A model generated the notes under the pieces. The model was given only the letters and a program-made list of their open reading frames with translations. It did not search any database and was not told the DNA's origin. Source: RU20A sp042610495 (lineage in GTDB: Bacteria; Pseudomonadota; Alphaproteobacteria; Rhizobiales; Rhizobiaceae). Taken from it: a DNA stretch of 64,000 nt. This document shows, piece after piece, positions 33,057 through 42,263 of the stretch; the stretch's first letter is position 1; each line of letters starts with the position of its first letter. The stretch covers positions 1 through 64,000 of the forward strand of contig NZ_JBHGAP010000003.1 of NCBI RefSeq assembly GCF_042610495.1. The letters are read 5' to 3'. A program made the position numbers and the translations under genes.

Positions 33057-33571
33057 TCCGGGCAGGCGAGGGGACGGGCGCGGCAGCGGGCGAAGGATTG
33101 GACGGGCGCGGCGCGGCGGGCTTCACGCTCGTCGAGATGCTGGTCGTGTTGGCCATCGTCGCCGTCATCGCCAGCGTCAGCCTGCTCGGCACGGGCGCGT
33201 CCCGGGAGGCGAGACAGGCGGCGGAAGCAGCAAGTGCGGTGGCGGCCGGGCTGCGTCAGGCACGGCTTTCCGCCATCCGGACGGGCTTGCCCGTGAGCGT
33301 CGGCTTCGTCCCGTCGCCGGGCGGCGTCACGATGACGGGTCCACGGGCGCTCACGCTCCAGCCGCAGGTCGCCATTGTCGCGCAGGGCGCAAGACGGCCG
33401 CTGCGCGCCGGAGAGGCGGGCGAAGACGGTCAGGGCGGCACCATCCTTTTCCTGCCGGACGGCCGGTCCTCCGGTGGACAGGTTCAGGTCACGGTCGGCG
33501 CCGTCAGCCGCGAGATCCGCATCAACTGGCTGACAGGGCTCGTCAGCGAGGCCGGCCATGCCGCGCGATAG
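33053..33571 (+). CDS. gspH: type II secretion minor pseudopilin GspH
   Basis: A 172-residue pseudopilin with cleavage after G23 and glutamate at +5 (AG/FTLVEMLVVLAIVAVIAS). The C-terminal half has the GspH-type beta-sheet domain, including GGTILFLPDGRSSGGQV. The start overlaps gspF by ATGA and the end overlaps gspI by 14 nt. Confidence 0.9.
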   Translation: MIRAGEGTGAAAGEGLDGRGAAGFTLVEMLVVLAIVAVIASVSLLGTGASREARQAAEAASAVAAGLRQARLSAIRTGLPVSVGFVPSPGGVTMTGPRALTLQPQVAIVAQGARRPLRAGEAGEDGQGGTILFLPDGRSSGGQVQVTVGAVSREIRINWLTGLVSEAGHAAR

Positions 33572-33941
33572 CACTGCCGAAACCGGCGAGGAGGGCATGA
33601 TGCTGACGGAAGTGCTGGTGGCGCTTGCCATCCTCTCACTTCTGTCGATTGCCATGTTCCGCGTTTTCGCCACCACCGCCGACACGGTCCGCCGGGTGGA
33701 GCAATCCCGCCGCAATCTCGATATTGCCGAAGACATTCTTTCCGGCCTGACCCGAAAGCCGGACGTGAAGGCGGGACGGACGGGCGGCACCACCGATGGC
33801 GTCACCTGGCAGGTCGATCTCGTGCCCGTGGCAGGTGCCCGGCCGGGCGCGGGGCCGGATGCCCTCGTCGCGCGCATTCGTGTCGGTGACCTTGCCGCCC
33901 CGCCGCTCCTGACCTCCGTGGTGATCGGAGACGCGCCATGA
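33558..33941 (+). CDS. gspI: type II secretion minor pseudopilin GspI
   Basis: A 127-residue pseudopilin. The peptidase site is EEG/MMLTEVLVALAILSLLS, with M14 as +1 and E18 as +5. Size and the QSRRNLDIAEDIL helix match GspI. It overlaps gspH and gspJ, so H, I and J are made together; with GspJ and GspK it forms the pseudopilus tip. Confidence 0.87.
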   Translation: MPRDSTAETGEEGMMLTEVLVALAILSLLSIAMFRVFATTADTVRRVEQSRRNLDIAEDILSGLTRKPDVKAGRTGGTTDGVTWQVDLVPVAGARPGAGPDALVARIRVGDLAAPPLLTSVVIGDAP

Positions 33942-34552
33942 CCGCCCATGCGCCGGAGATCTGCGATCCCGAGGGCGGCGAGGCCGGCCTGACACTGGTG
34001 GAACTGCTGGTCGTGATCGGGCTGATGGCGCTGATCGGCGTCTTCATTTCGGGCGGGCTGACCGCGATCCGGGCCGCCGTCCCGCTGTCGCGCATGATGG
34101 ATGCGAGCGACGAAACGGCGCTTGCCCGCGACCACCTGCGCAAGACCATATCGGAGGCCGTGTCGCAAAGCCTCCTGCCGCAGGATCTCTATTTCGAGGG
34201 AACGGCGCAGCAGCTCGGCTTCGTGGCATCGGCCGATCCCGTCTTCGAGGCGCCGGGACTGGTCAGGGTTCGGCTTTCCGTCGAGATGGTGGACGGTGTG
34301 CCGGCGCTGGTGGAACGGCGACGGCTGGACCGCGACGGCGCGGCGGAGACCGGGGCGGCCGTGCTGATTGCAGGAATAGGCGGGGCTGCCTTCACCTACG
34401 CCCGCGGCGATGCTGTGCTGGCGGAAATCCGCAAGGGCGATCCCCTGCCGGATCGCCTCGCCATCACGCTCACCTTCCCGCCGGGTGACCGGCGACAGTT
34501 CCGTCCCCTGGAGATCCCGATCGTCTGCGCGCCGCCGGCAAGCAAAAATTAA
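33938..34552 (+). CDS. gspJ: type II secretion minor pseudopilin GspJ
   Basis: A 204-residue pseudopilin with cleavage after G17 (AG/LTLVELLVVIGLMALIGV, E22 at +5). The globular domain has the GspJ-type LPDRLAITLTF strand near the C-terminus. The start overlaps gspI by ATGA. It closes the E-F-H-I-J series and is followed 43 nt later by the redox fusion gene on the same strand. Confidence 0.85.
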   Translation: MTAHAPEICDPEGGEAGLTLVELLVVIGLMALIGVFISGGLTAIRAAVPLSRMMDASDETALARDHLRKTISEAVSQSLLPQDLYFEGTAQQLGFVASADPVFEAPGLVRVRLSVEMVDGVPALVERRRLDRDGAAETGAAVLIAGIGGAAFTYARGDAVLAEIRKGDPLPDRLAITLTFPPGDRRQFRPLEIPIVCAPPASKN

Positions 34553-34595
34553 GCCCGGGCGGGCGATAATGCCGCGTTTTCAGGAGCGAGGGGGC

Positions 34596-37295
34596 GTGGC
34601 GGACAAGAGAGTGGCGGGAACGAAGGTTTTCCCGAATTTCCAGCATCTGCCGCAGCCCTTGTCGCCCCGGCTTCTGGCCGGGCTGCGCGTGGCGGTGCTC
34701 GCGCTCTATCTCGGTCTCATCGCCCTCCTCATCCTGTCGCCCGCCCATGGCCTGCTGGTCTTCTGGGGCCTTGCCGTGCCGGCGCTTCCCGCGCTGCTCG
34801 TCATCGCGCCCGGCCTCTGGCGTGCGGTCTGCCCGATGTCCTTTGCCAATCAGGCCCCTTCGCTGCTCGGCTTCGGGCGCAGCCGGTCGCTGCCAATGCG
34901 GCTTGCCGCGCGCGCCTTTCCGATCGCCGTCGGCCTCTTCGTGCTTGGCGTCGCGCTGCGGCCTGTGGTCCTCAACGGCAGCGGTGCGGCCGTTGCCGCG
35001 CTGCTCGTCGTCCTGCCGCTGCTTGCCTTTGCCGGCGGCGTTCTCTTCAAGGGGCGCAGCGGCTGGTGCGGCACCTTCTGCCCGCTCGGGCCCCTGCAGC
35101 GCGAATACGGCCATGCGCCGACAATCGTCATTGCGAACACGCAGTGCGGCACCTGTGTCGGCTGCCAGAGCGGCTGCTATGATTTTGCACCGCAGGCGAC
35201 CCTCTTCGACGACGTGCTGGCCGAGGATCCGCGCCGGGCGGGGCAGCGGCGCTTCTTCATGAGCATGATGCCCGGCATGATCGCCGGCTACTTCCTTCAG
35301 GCCGATGCCGGCTATGGTTACGGCCTGTGGCTCGTGATCTTCCTCGGTTCCATCCTCGCCACCGTCGGCCTTTACCAGTTTGCAATCAGCTTCCTCGGCA
35401 CGGACCCGGCCCGCACGGCTTCCGTGTTCGCGGCATCGGCGGTGGCGCTGTTCTATATCCTGGTGGCCGGGATGGTCGAGCATGCCCTGGAGGCCCTCAG
35501 CGGACTGGAGGTTCCCGATGTCTTCGAACTGGTCGTGGCTGCCGTCGGCCTGCTGGCTGCCGGAACCCTGCTGTTCCAGTCGTTTCGCCTGACGTCACGC
35601 TATGATGCCGCGGCTGCCACCGTGACGCCTGGCTCTTCCGGCACCATCGGCCTCAGCGTGTCCGTCGAGGATCGCGGCACGGGCCGTATCTTCAGCGCGG
35701 ACATCGGCCAGACGCTGCTGGCGGCCATGCAGGCGGCCGGCCTTCCCATGGTCGGCGTCTGCCGCGCCGGTGCCTGTGGGTCCGACCCGGTGGTGATCCT
35801 CGAGGGGGGCGACCATCTCTCGGAGATCGGCGCCGACGAAAAGGCTACGCTGGCGCGTCTCGCCATGCCGCCGGCCGCGCGCCTTGCCTGCCAGGCGGTC
35901 ATTTCCGGCCCGCTCGTCATCGATACGGATGTCGCCCGCCACCGGACACGTGCCGAGGCAGGGCGAGGCAGACCTGCGGAAGGAGGCGAAGACCGCTCCG
36001 TGGGCATGCTCGTCACCCGGGCGGAGTTTGGCGCGGCGGCAGGCCGGATCCCGATCGATCAGGCAGATCTCGCCGGTGTCGGCCATGTCGTCATCATCGG
36101 CAATGGTGTGGCGGGTTCGACAGTTGCCGAGGAGCTTCGGCGGATCAGCCGGAGCGTGCGCATCACGCTGCTTTCGATCGAGCGGCATGCCTTCTACAAC
36201 CGCATGGCGCTTGCTCCGGTCGCCGCCGGGCAGGAAAGTCTCGAGCGGATTTCCATGATCGATGCGGGCTGGGCGCAGCGCGTCGGTGTGTCGGTCCGTC
36301 TGGGCACGCGCGTCTCGTCCATCGACCGGGCCGCACGCAGCGTCACCACGCTCACCGGCGAAACCATCGCCTATGACAGGCTGGTACTTGCGACCGGCGC
36401 ACGGGCGAGCCTTCCGGTGCCAGGCTTCCTAGGCCGTGCCAACGGCTTCGTCATGCGCACCGCCCATGACGCGCTGGCCATTTCCGATTGCGTCAGGCGC
36501 ACGAATGCAAGGCGGGTTCTGGTGCTCGGCGGCGGCGTTCTGGGTGTCGAGACGGCGGAGGCGCTGGCGCGCTCGGGGCTTTCTGTCGGCATCATCCACC
36601 GCGGCCGGCACCTCATGGAGCGCCAGCTCGACAGCATCGGCGCGCGGCTTCTGGAGCAATATCTGGCCGGCCTCGACATCGACATCGTGACAGGTGCGCG
36701 CATCGAACGGCTGATCGGCGACGATAGGCTGACGGCGGTCAAACTCGAACGGCTGCCGGCGATGAATGCTGATATGTTCATCGCGGCGATCGGCAACACG
36801 GCCAATACCGAGCTGGCCACCAATTGCGGCCTTGCCACAAGGCGGGGCATTCTCGTCGATGGGCGCATGCGGACCGCCGACCCCGCCATTTTCGCCATCG
36901 GAGACTGCACCGAACAGGACGGTGTGGTCAGCGGTCTCTGGTCGAGTGCCGTCACCCATGCGCGCATCGCTGCCGCCGCCATCCTGGATATGGAGGCGCC
37001 CGTCGTATCCGAAACATCCAGGCCGGTCCTGCAACTGAAGAGCGCCGGCATCGATCTCCTCAGCGTCGGGACCGTCTTTCCCAAAGACCCGAAGATCGAA
37101 GTCCTCACGGCCCCGGCCTTCTCGTCGATGTGGTGGCGGATTGCCCTTGAGGACGGCGCGATCGTTGGCGCAAACGTCATCGGTCCTGCCGGCTCGCTCG
37201 GCGCCATCCGCCGCCAGCTCGCCGCCGGCACACTCGACCCTGCGCTCATGGAAAGCCTGCGGGCGGGCCGCCTGACGAGCGCCCTGCCGGCCTGA
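34596..37295 (+). CDS. membrane [4Fe-4S]/[2Fe-2S]/FAD-NAD(P) oxidoreductase fusion
   Basis: An 899-residue fusion. Residues 25-340 hold several membrane helices with a NapH/NosR-like CxxxCP (C158, C162) and a CxxCxxCxxxC cluster (C184, C187, C190, C194) likely to bind [4Fe-4S]. Residues 350-445 resemble a plant-type [2Fe-2S] ferredoxin, C389, C394 and C432, but the expected third cysteine is D397 (CRAGACGSD). Residues 495-895 are a NirB/rubredoxin-reductase-like flavoprotein with GNGVAG (502-507), NAD-binding GGGVLG (645-650) and FAIGDC (766-771). It could pass electrons from NAD(P)H across the membrane. GTG at 34596 has AGGAG 9 nt upstream; an ATG at 34569 lacks a ribosome-binding site. It is in line with gspE-J; partner unknown. 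Confidence 0.8.
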   Translation: MADKRVAGTKVFPNFQHLPQPLSPRLLAGLRVAVLALYLGLIALLILSPAHGLLVFWGLAVPALPALLVIAPGLWRAVCPMSFANQAPSLLGFGRSRSLPMRLAARAFPIAVGLFVLGVALRPVVLNGSGAAVAALLVVLPLLAFAGGVLFKGRSGWCGTFCPLGPLQREYGHAPTIVIANTQCGTCVGCQSGCYDFAPQATLFDDVLAEDPRRAGQRRFFMSMMPGMIAGYFLQADAGYGYGLWLVIFLGSILATVGLYQFAISFLGTDPARTASVFAASAVALFYILVAGMVEHALEALSGLEVPDVFELVVAAVGLLAAGTLLFQSFRLTSRYDAAAATVTPGSSGTIGLSVSVEDRGTGRIFSADIGQTLLAAMQAAGLPMVGVCRAGACGSDPVVILEGGDHLSEIGADEKATLARLAMPPAARLACQAVISGPLVIDTDVARHRTRAEAGRGRPAEGGEDRSVGMLVTRAEFGAAAGRIPIDQADLAGVGHVVIIGNGVAGSTVAEELRRISRSVRITLLSIERHAFYNRMALAPVAAGQESLERISMIDAGWAQRVGVSVRLGTRVSSIDRAARSVTTLTGETIAYDRLVLATGARASLPVPGFLGRANGFVMRTAHDALAISDCVRRTNARRVLVLGGGVLGVETAEALARSGLSVGIIHRGRHLMERQLDSIGARLLEQYLAGLDIDIVTGARIERLIGDDRLTAVKLERLPAMNADMFIAAIGNTANTELATNCGLATRRGILVDGRMRTADPAIFAIGDCTEQDGVVSGLWSSAVTHARIAAAAILDMEAPVVSETSRPVLQLKSAGIDLLSVGTVFPKDPKIEVLTAPAFSSMWWRIALEDGAIVGANVIGPAGSLGAIRRQLAAGTLDPALMESLRAGRLTSALPA

Positions 37296-37660
37296 GCCGC
37301 GTTAAGCGCATCATTCTCGTGACCGCCTTGCCCGTCCTCGTTTGACCGCGAGGTCGGACCTCCCCTGCATTCCGGCGCCCCTCTCCGCTGGATGCCATCC
37401 GGCGTCGTTTGGGACGGTTCCACGCAAGAAGGCCAGACCGGGCGGTGCGCCCCTGTGCAAATGCTCCGCCGCACACTGATGGCACGTTCGCCAAGGTTCG
37501 CCGGGCCGTCGCTTCTGAATATAAGGGTGAGTTTATTTAGTATATTTTTAAACAAATCATCTGATGTTCGAATGTGTTGGATAGTCGATATTCCGTTTTG
37601 AAAAGCCTGAATTTGCAGGCGGCATTCCGACTGACGACGATCGCAGGTTTGGGGAAAAAG
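37296..37660. other. intergenic region with AT-rich promoter segment
   Basis: No coding gene is supported here. The first 200 bp are GC-rich and featureless. From about 37516 to 37620 the base composition drops sharply, with runs such as TTTATTTAGTATATTTTTAA, which is unusual in this genome and probably contains the promoter of the TRAP binding protein/chemoreceptor operon. Confidence 0.5.
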
Positions 37661-38698
37661 ATGACCGTACGGACACGTCTCGAGGGAATGCCAGGACTAC
37701 GGCGCCGCACGCTTTTGGCGGCAGGCGCGTTCACGCTCCTTGGTGGAATGTCACGCCCTGGCGAGGCTGCCACGAGCGCCAATCCAAGAGTTTTGCGCCT
37801 CGCATTGAGCGGCCCGTTCGGCATGCAGATCAGCAGATCCGCCACGGATTTTGCGGCAGCCGTCAGCAAGGCAACCAATGGCCGTCTGCGCATTGATGTC
37901 TACTCCAACGGCGCCCTTGGCGGCGAGCGCGAGACGTCCGAAGATCTTCAGACGGGTGCCCTCGATTTTGCCATCGCCAGCAGTGCCGGCTATGGTGCGC
38001 CGAGCATCGTTCCGAAACTGGGCGTCTTCGACATCCCGTTTCTCTTCCGCGATCTCAACCATGCACGCGCCACGCTGGACGGTCCGATCGGGACCGAGGC
38101 GTTGAAGAGCCTTGCGGGCAGCGGCGTGGTCGGGCTTGGCTGGGCCGAAAACGGCATGCGCCAGATTTCCTCTGCGACCAAGCCGGTTCGCTCTCCGGCC
38201 GATCTCCACGGCATAAAAATCCGCGTTCCGCAGACGGATGCAATGGTTGCCGGTTTCCGGGCGCTTGGCGCCGATGCGCAACCCTATTCCTTCGTCGATC
38301 TCTATGCCGCCCTGGCCGACGGCACCTTCGAGGCCCAGGAAAACCCGCTGGGCGTCATCCGCGCCTCGAACTTCGACAAGGTCCAGAAATATCTGTCGGT
38401 CACGAGCCATGTCTATTCTCCGGCCATGTTCATGGTCAGCGAGCGGATCTTCAAATCCTTCAGCGCGGAGGAGCAAGCCATCCTGCAGTCCTGTGCCGTC
38501 ACATCCGGCAAGGTGTCCCGTGCCTTCAATGACGAGAACGAAAAGGGTGATCTCGACGAGCTTCGGAAACGCGGCATGACCGTGATCACCGATATCGATC
38601 GCGGCGCCTTTGCTGCGGAGATGAACAAGGCGCGCGGTCAGTTCGAGGCGACGTTCGGCAAGGACACGCTGGCGGCAATCGAAAACTACAAGGGTTGA
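37661..38698 (+). CDS. TRAP transporter-type substrate-binding protein (DctP family)
   Basis: A 345-residue binding protein. The N-terminus has a twin-arginine-like signal (RRRTLLAAGAFTLLGG) and the mature part has the DctP features NGRLRIDVYSNGALGGERE, GVFDIPFLFRD and the ligand-anchoring segment GIKIRVPQTDAMVAGFRALG. GGGGAAAAAG precedes the ATG. There are no TRAP permease subunits (DctQ/DctM) in the window. The gene ends by overlapping a chemoreceptor start, so it may serve ligand sensing rather than uptake. Confidence 0.9.
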   Translation: MTVRTRLEGMPGLRRRTLLAAGAFTLLGGMSRPGEAATSANPRVLRLALSGPFGMQISRSATDFAAAVSKATNGRLRIDVYSNGALGGERETSEDLQTGALDFAIASSAGYGAPSIVPKLGVFDIPFLFRDLNHARATLDGPIGTEALKSLAGSGVVGLGWAENGMRQISSATKPVRSPADLHGIKIRVPQTDAMVAGFRALGADAQPYSFVDLYAALADGTFEAQENPLGVIRASNFDKVQKYLSVTSHVYSPAMFMVSERIFKSFSAEEQAILQSCAVTSGKVSRAFNDENEKGDLDELRKRGMTVITDIDRGAFAAEMNKARGQFEATFGKDTLAAIENYKG

Positions 38699-40899
38699 TG
38701 ACGATGATGCTGTTGAAAATGACTTCCGCCATCTCTGTACGGGCCCGCATCATCATCGGCTTCGGATTGCTTGTCCTTCTGCTGGCCTCGATCTCGTTGC
38801 TTTACGACAGCCGCCTTCGTTCCGTGCGCACGAATGTCACCGCCCTGGTGACCGCCGCCAATGCGTCGGAAAAGCTGCGGCAATTCCAGACCGATATCGA
38901 GAACGTCCGCCGGACGGTCACGGCCTATACGGGCTCGTACAGTGCATCGGAGCAGGTGGCCGCGGTACAGGCGCAGAAGCAGGCGCTGGCGCGCATGGAC
39001 GAGGTGCAGGGGCTGCTTTCGTCGCGCGCCGACGAGATGACCGCGAGCCTCAAGGCCTTGCAGACGTCGTTTGCCGAACTCGTTGCCCAGAACAAGGAAC
39101 GGCAGAAAGCCTATAGTGCGCTTGGTGCTGCGAATTCACGGCTTCGCAACCTCGTGACCAACCTCGTGCGCGAGGGATCGCGCCAGGACGGCTTCGACGT
39201 GACGATCCCGATGCGTCTGCTGCAGAATGCGCAGGCCTACACGACATTTGCGTCGCGCTATGCGCTTCGCGGCAGTGGCGGCGATGCCGATCAGGCGATG
39301 AACGAACTGACCTATCTGCAGGCGGAATATGACACGCTGAAGCAGACGGGCGTGACCGATGCCTGGCTCAAGGCCACGATCGCAGCGCTGGACGCGCCCG
39401 TTGCAACGCTCGAAAAGTCGCTTGCAAGCCTCAAGGAGACCACGAAGAATATCCAGGCTGCGGCCGCAACCCTGCAAAAGACCGGCATCGCCATCGGCGA
39501 GCACGTGATCGCTGTCAACGAACAGTTCGTCCAGGAACTCGCCAGCGAGGAACATGCGACCCTTTCGATGGTCGAAACGGTCCTGTGGACCGGCGCAATC
39601 GCGGCGGCGGGATCGGTCGCGTTCGGCCTGATCATCGCCTTCTTCATCAGCGTCGGCATCGTCCGGCTGGTGACGCGCATCACGTCGACGATGGAAGTTC
39701 TGGTCAAGGGCGACTTTTCCGTCAGCGTGCCGGAGATCGAGCGTCGCGACGAGATCGGCGCGATGGCGCGCGCCGTCGAGGTCTTCCGCCAGAACGGCAT
39801 CCGCGCGATCGCGCTGGAAGATGAAGCGCAAACGCAGCGCAATCTCACCAATGAGGAGCGCAACCGCAACACCGCCCGCGAGCGCAAGCATGCCGAGGCC
39901 ATGGCCCAGGCGACGAGCGGGTTGGCGACCGGTCTTGCCAAGCTTGCCGAAGGCCAGCTGACCTTCCAGATCAGCGAGCCCTTTGCCGAGGAATTTGAAA
40001 ACCTCAGACTGAACTTCAACACGGCGGTGGCACAGCTTCGCGATACGATGGTCATCGTGTCCGCAGCCTCCGATTCCATCACGCAAGGCTCCCAGGAAAT
40101 CAGCCGCGGCAGCGATGACCTGTCGAAGCGCACGGAGCGGCAGGCTGCCGCTCTCGAGCAGACGGCGGCGGCTCTCGACGAGATCATGGCAAATGTTGTC
40201 GCGTCCCGAAGCCGCGTGGACGATGCCACGGCCATGGCCGCGCGCGCCAACAGCAACGCCAAGGACGCGGGCATCGTCGTCTCCGGCGCGATCGATGCGA
40301 TCAACAAGATCTCTTCGTCTTCCAACGAGATCTCGAACATCATCGGCGTGATCGACCAGATCGCATTCCAGACCAACCTTCTCGCTCTCAATGCGGGCGT
40401 GGAAGCGGCGCGCGCCGGGGATGCCGGCAAGGGTTTTGCCGTGGTCGCACAGGAAGTGCGCGAGCTTGCCCAGCGCTCCGCCCAGGCGGCACGCGAGATC
40501 AAGGGCCTCATCGATGCATCGCTTGCCAATGTCGAGAACGGGGTCGAACTGGTCAATCGCACCGGGCAGGCTCTCCAGGCGATCGAATCCTGCGTCGTCG
40601 TCATCAACGAGCAGGTTCAGTCGATTGCCGCCGGGGGACGTGAACAGGCCACGGGCCTGCAGGAGATCAACACGGCCATCAACAGTCTCGACCAGGTGAC
40701 GCAGCAGAATGCGGCGATGGTGGAGGAATCCAGCGCGGCCAGTGCAACGCTTCTGGAAGAGGTCTACCAGCTGAAATCGATGATTGCCAAGTTCCAGACT
40801 GGCACTGAAGGGGTCGCTTCCGCGACTGCCCGTCGCGCTGTGCGCGAGCGGGGGCCGGACGAGCGGGTCTATGCCACTGCCGCAGGGTGGGGCCGATAA
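38698..40899 (+). CDS. methyl-accepting chemotaxis protein
   Basis: A 733-residue chemoreceptor: first membrane helix (about 16-37), a long helical periplasmic sensor (about 40-295, helical bimodular type in length), second helix (about 296-325), HAMP domain, and a cytoplasmic signalling hairpin with tip VIDQIAFQTNLLALNAGVEA. There is no C-terminal CheR/CheB pentapeptide. The ATG at 38698 shares its A with the stop of the TRAP binding protein, so the two are translationally coupled. This suggests that the liganded binding protein docks on the receptor. The start may instead be one of two nearby ATGs at 38704 or 38707. Confidence 0.92.
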   Translation: MTMMLLKMTSAISVRARIIIGFGLLVLLLASISLLYDSRLRSVRTNVTALVTAANASEKLRQFQTDIENVRRTVTAYTGSYSASEQVAAVQAQKQALARMDEVQGLLSSRADEMTASLKALQTSFAELVAQNKERQKAYSALGAANSRLRNLVTNLVREGSRQDGFDVTIPMRLLQNAQAYTTFASRYALRGSGGDADQAMNELTYLQAEYDTLKQTGVTDAWLKATIAALDAPVATLEKSLASLKETTKNIQAAAATLQKTGIAIGEHVIAVNEQFVQELASEEHATLSMVETVLWTGAIAAAGSVAFGLIIAFFISVGIVRLVTRITSTMEVLVKGDFSVSVPEIERRDEIGAMARAVEVFRQNGIRAIALEDEAQTQRNLTNEERNRNTARERKHAEAMAQATSGLATGLAKLAEGQLTFQISEPFAEEFENLRLNFNTAVAQLRDTMVIVSAASDSITQGSQEISRGSDDLSKRTERQAAALEQTAAALDEIMANVVASRSRVDDATAMAARANSNAKDAGIVVSGAIDAINKISSSSNEISNIIGVIDQIAFQTNLLALNAGVEAARAGDAGKGFAVVAQEVRELAQRSAQAAREIKGLIDASLANVENGVELVNRTGQALQAIESCVVVINEQVQSIAAGGREQATGLQEINTAINSLDQVTQQNAAMVEESSAASATLLEEVYQLKSMIAKFQTGTEGVASATARRAVRERGPDERVYATAAGWGR

Positions 40900-40934
40900 G
40901 TTCGCTGGCAGACCTATCAGCACGCAGCGCATTT

Positions 40935-40956
40935 CGGGTGATCACGGGATCACCCG
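40935..40956 (+). terminator. hairpin after the chemoreceptor gene
   Basis: A 9-bp stem CGGGTGATC/GATCACCCG with a 4-nt loop lies 36 nt past the chemoreceptor stop. It lacks a T tract, so it is a weak or Rho-assisted terminator, or protects the 3' end. Confidence 0.45.
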
Positions 40957-41006
40957 CCAGGCTCCAGGCCCTTGCCTTCTTCTACTGTGTGGCCGCAATG
41001 ACAAAG

Positions 41007-41036
41007 CCGGTACCCGCGATTGGCCGCCGGTACCGG
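41007..41036. terminator. second hairpin between convergent genes
   Basis: CCGGTACC (41007-41014) and GGTACCGG (41029-41036) form an 8-bp stem with a 14-nt loop, 30 nt from the binding-protein stop codon. It may terminate the minus-strand transcript; no T tract is seen. Confidence 0.35.
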
Positions 41037-41065
41037 TCATCATCAGCGATCTTTGGTATCAGCCG

Positions 41066-42139
41066 TCAGTAGCCTGACTTGATCTTCTCGAACTCCGCGA
41101 CCATGCGCTGGCGAAGCTCGGTCGGCAGCGGCGACTGGAAGAGCGTGTTGGCCTTGAAGCTGTCCACGTCGGCGAAGCCTTTGGTGGCCAGAAGCTTGGG
41201 ATCGACGGCGGCCATGCCCTTGGCGTTGGAGTGGCCGTAACCCCAGCTTTCCACCAGGTAGGGGCTGATCGCCGGATCGGTGATGGCGTTGAGGAAGCCG
41301 TATTGCTGCTCCTCGCTGCCTTCGCCACCCTTCAGGCGCACATAGCCACAGACCCAGGTGGAAAGCCCTTCGACCGTATCCTTCTTCATGGCAACCGGCA
41401 CGCCGTCGGCAGCCAGCGTGGTCGGCGTCTCGTTCCAGGCCCAGGCGAGATCGACCTCGCCGGCGGCCAGCGCCTGGCTGAGATCGGTGTTGTCGGTCCA
41501 GTAGAGGCGGACATTCTTGTGGACGGCGCGCAGGAAGTCCGACGCCTGCTTGAACTGATCGTCCGTCAGCTTTGTCCAGTCCTTGACGCCGATGGCGAGG
41601 CTGGCCAGCGCATAGGCGTCATCGACATTGTCGCCGATCGAAACACGGTCCTTGAACTTCGGGTCGGCGAAGGCCTTCAGCGATGCCACATCCTCGGGCT
41701 TCACCGTGTCGGTGCGGTAGGTCAGCACCGTGTTGCCCCATTCGAAGGGCAGGAAATAGGCCTTGCCATCGTCGCCGGTCATCAGCCCCTTCATGGCCTT
41801 GATGCCGGGCAGGATGTCGTTCCAGCTGGTCAGCTTGGCGGTGTCCAGAGGCTCCAGCATGCCGGCCTCGCGCCACTTGGCGACACTCTGGGAGCAGGGA
41901 TGGGCAAGGTCCGCCTTGAAGCCGGAGCGCAGCTTCTGGAAGGCCTCCTCTTCGTCGCCGAAGAAGGAGAAGTCAGGCTCAGTGCCGAATTTCGCGGTGT
42001 AGGCCGGATGGAAGGCCGGATCCTCATAGCCTGCCCAGTCGAAGACGGTGATGTTGTCCGCAGCCGTTGCCGGCGGCGCTGCACCTGCCAGCAGAACGGA
42101 CAAAAGGACGGACATTCGAAAGGCAGTCTTGAGTGTCAT
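41066..42139 (-). CDS. polyamine-type ABC transporter substrate-binding protein (PotD/PotF-like)
   Basis: A 357-residue periplasmic binding protein with a signal peptide (cleavage after ATAA, about residue 27). The mature start ITVFDWAGYEDPAF is typical of the spermidine/putrescine family, whose members also carry betaines, opines and other cationic amines. The ATG at 42139 has GGAGA about 8 nt upstream; a longer frame begins 48 nt earlier. It follows the TetR gene on the same strand by 124 bp and lacks adjacent permeases; a matching PotA/B/C set lies at 47957-50818 under the same type of operator. Confidence 0.87.
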   Translation of the reverse strand: MTLKTAFRMSVLLSVLLAGAAPPATAADNITVFDWAGYEDPAFHPAYTAKFGTEPDFSFFGDEEEAFQKLRSGFKADLAHPCSQSVAKWREAGMLEPLDTAKLTSWNDILPGIKAMKGLMTGDDGKAYFLPFEWGNTVLTYRTDTVKPEDVASLKAFADPKFKDRVSIGDNVDDAYALASLAIGVKDWTKLTDDQFKQASDFLRAVHKNVRLYWTDNTDLSQALAAGEVDLAWAWNETPTTLAADGVPVAMKKDTVEGLSTWVCGYVRLKGGEGSEEQQYGFLNAITDPAISPYLVESWGYGHSNAKGMAAVDPKLLATKGFADVDSFKANTLFQSPLPTELRQRMVAEFEKIKSGY

Positions 42140-42263
42140 GGCCGGTCTCCCTGGGTTTGGCGACAGTGTCGGCGGGGCCGGTTCCATGGCGCCGGTGCCG
42201 CCTGTGGTTTCGTGGCGGAACCGGACCGGCCGATCAGCCGGTTCGGAGGCCGCCGGAATGGCA

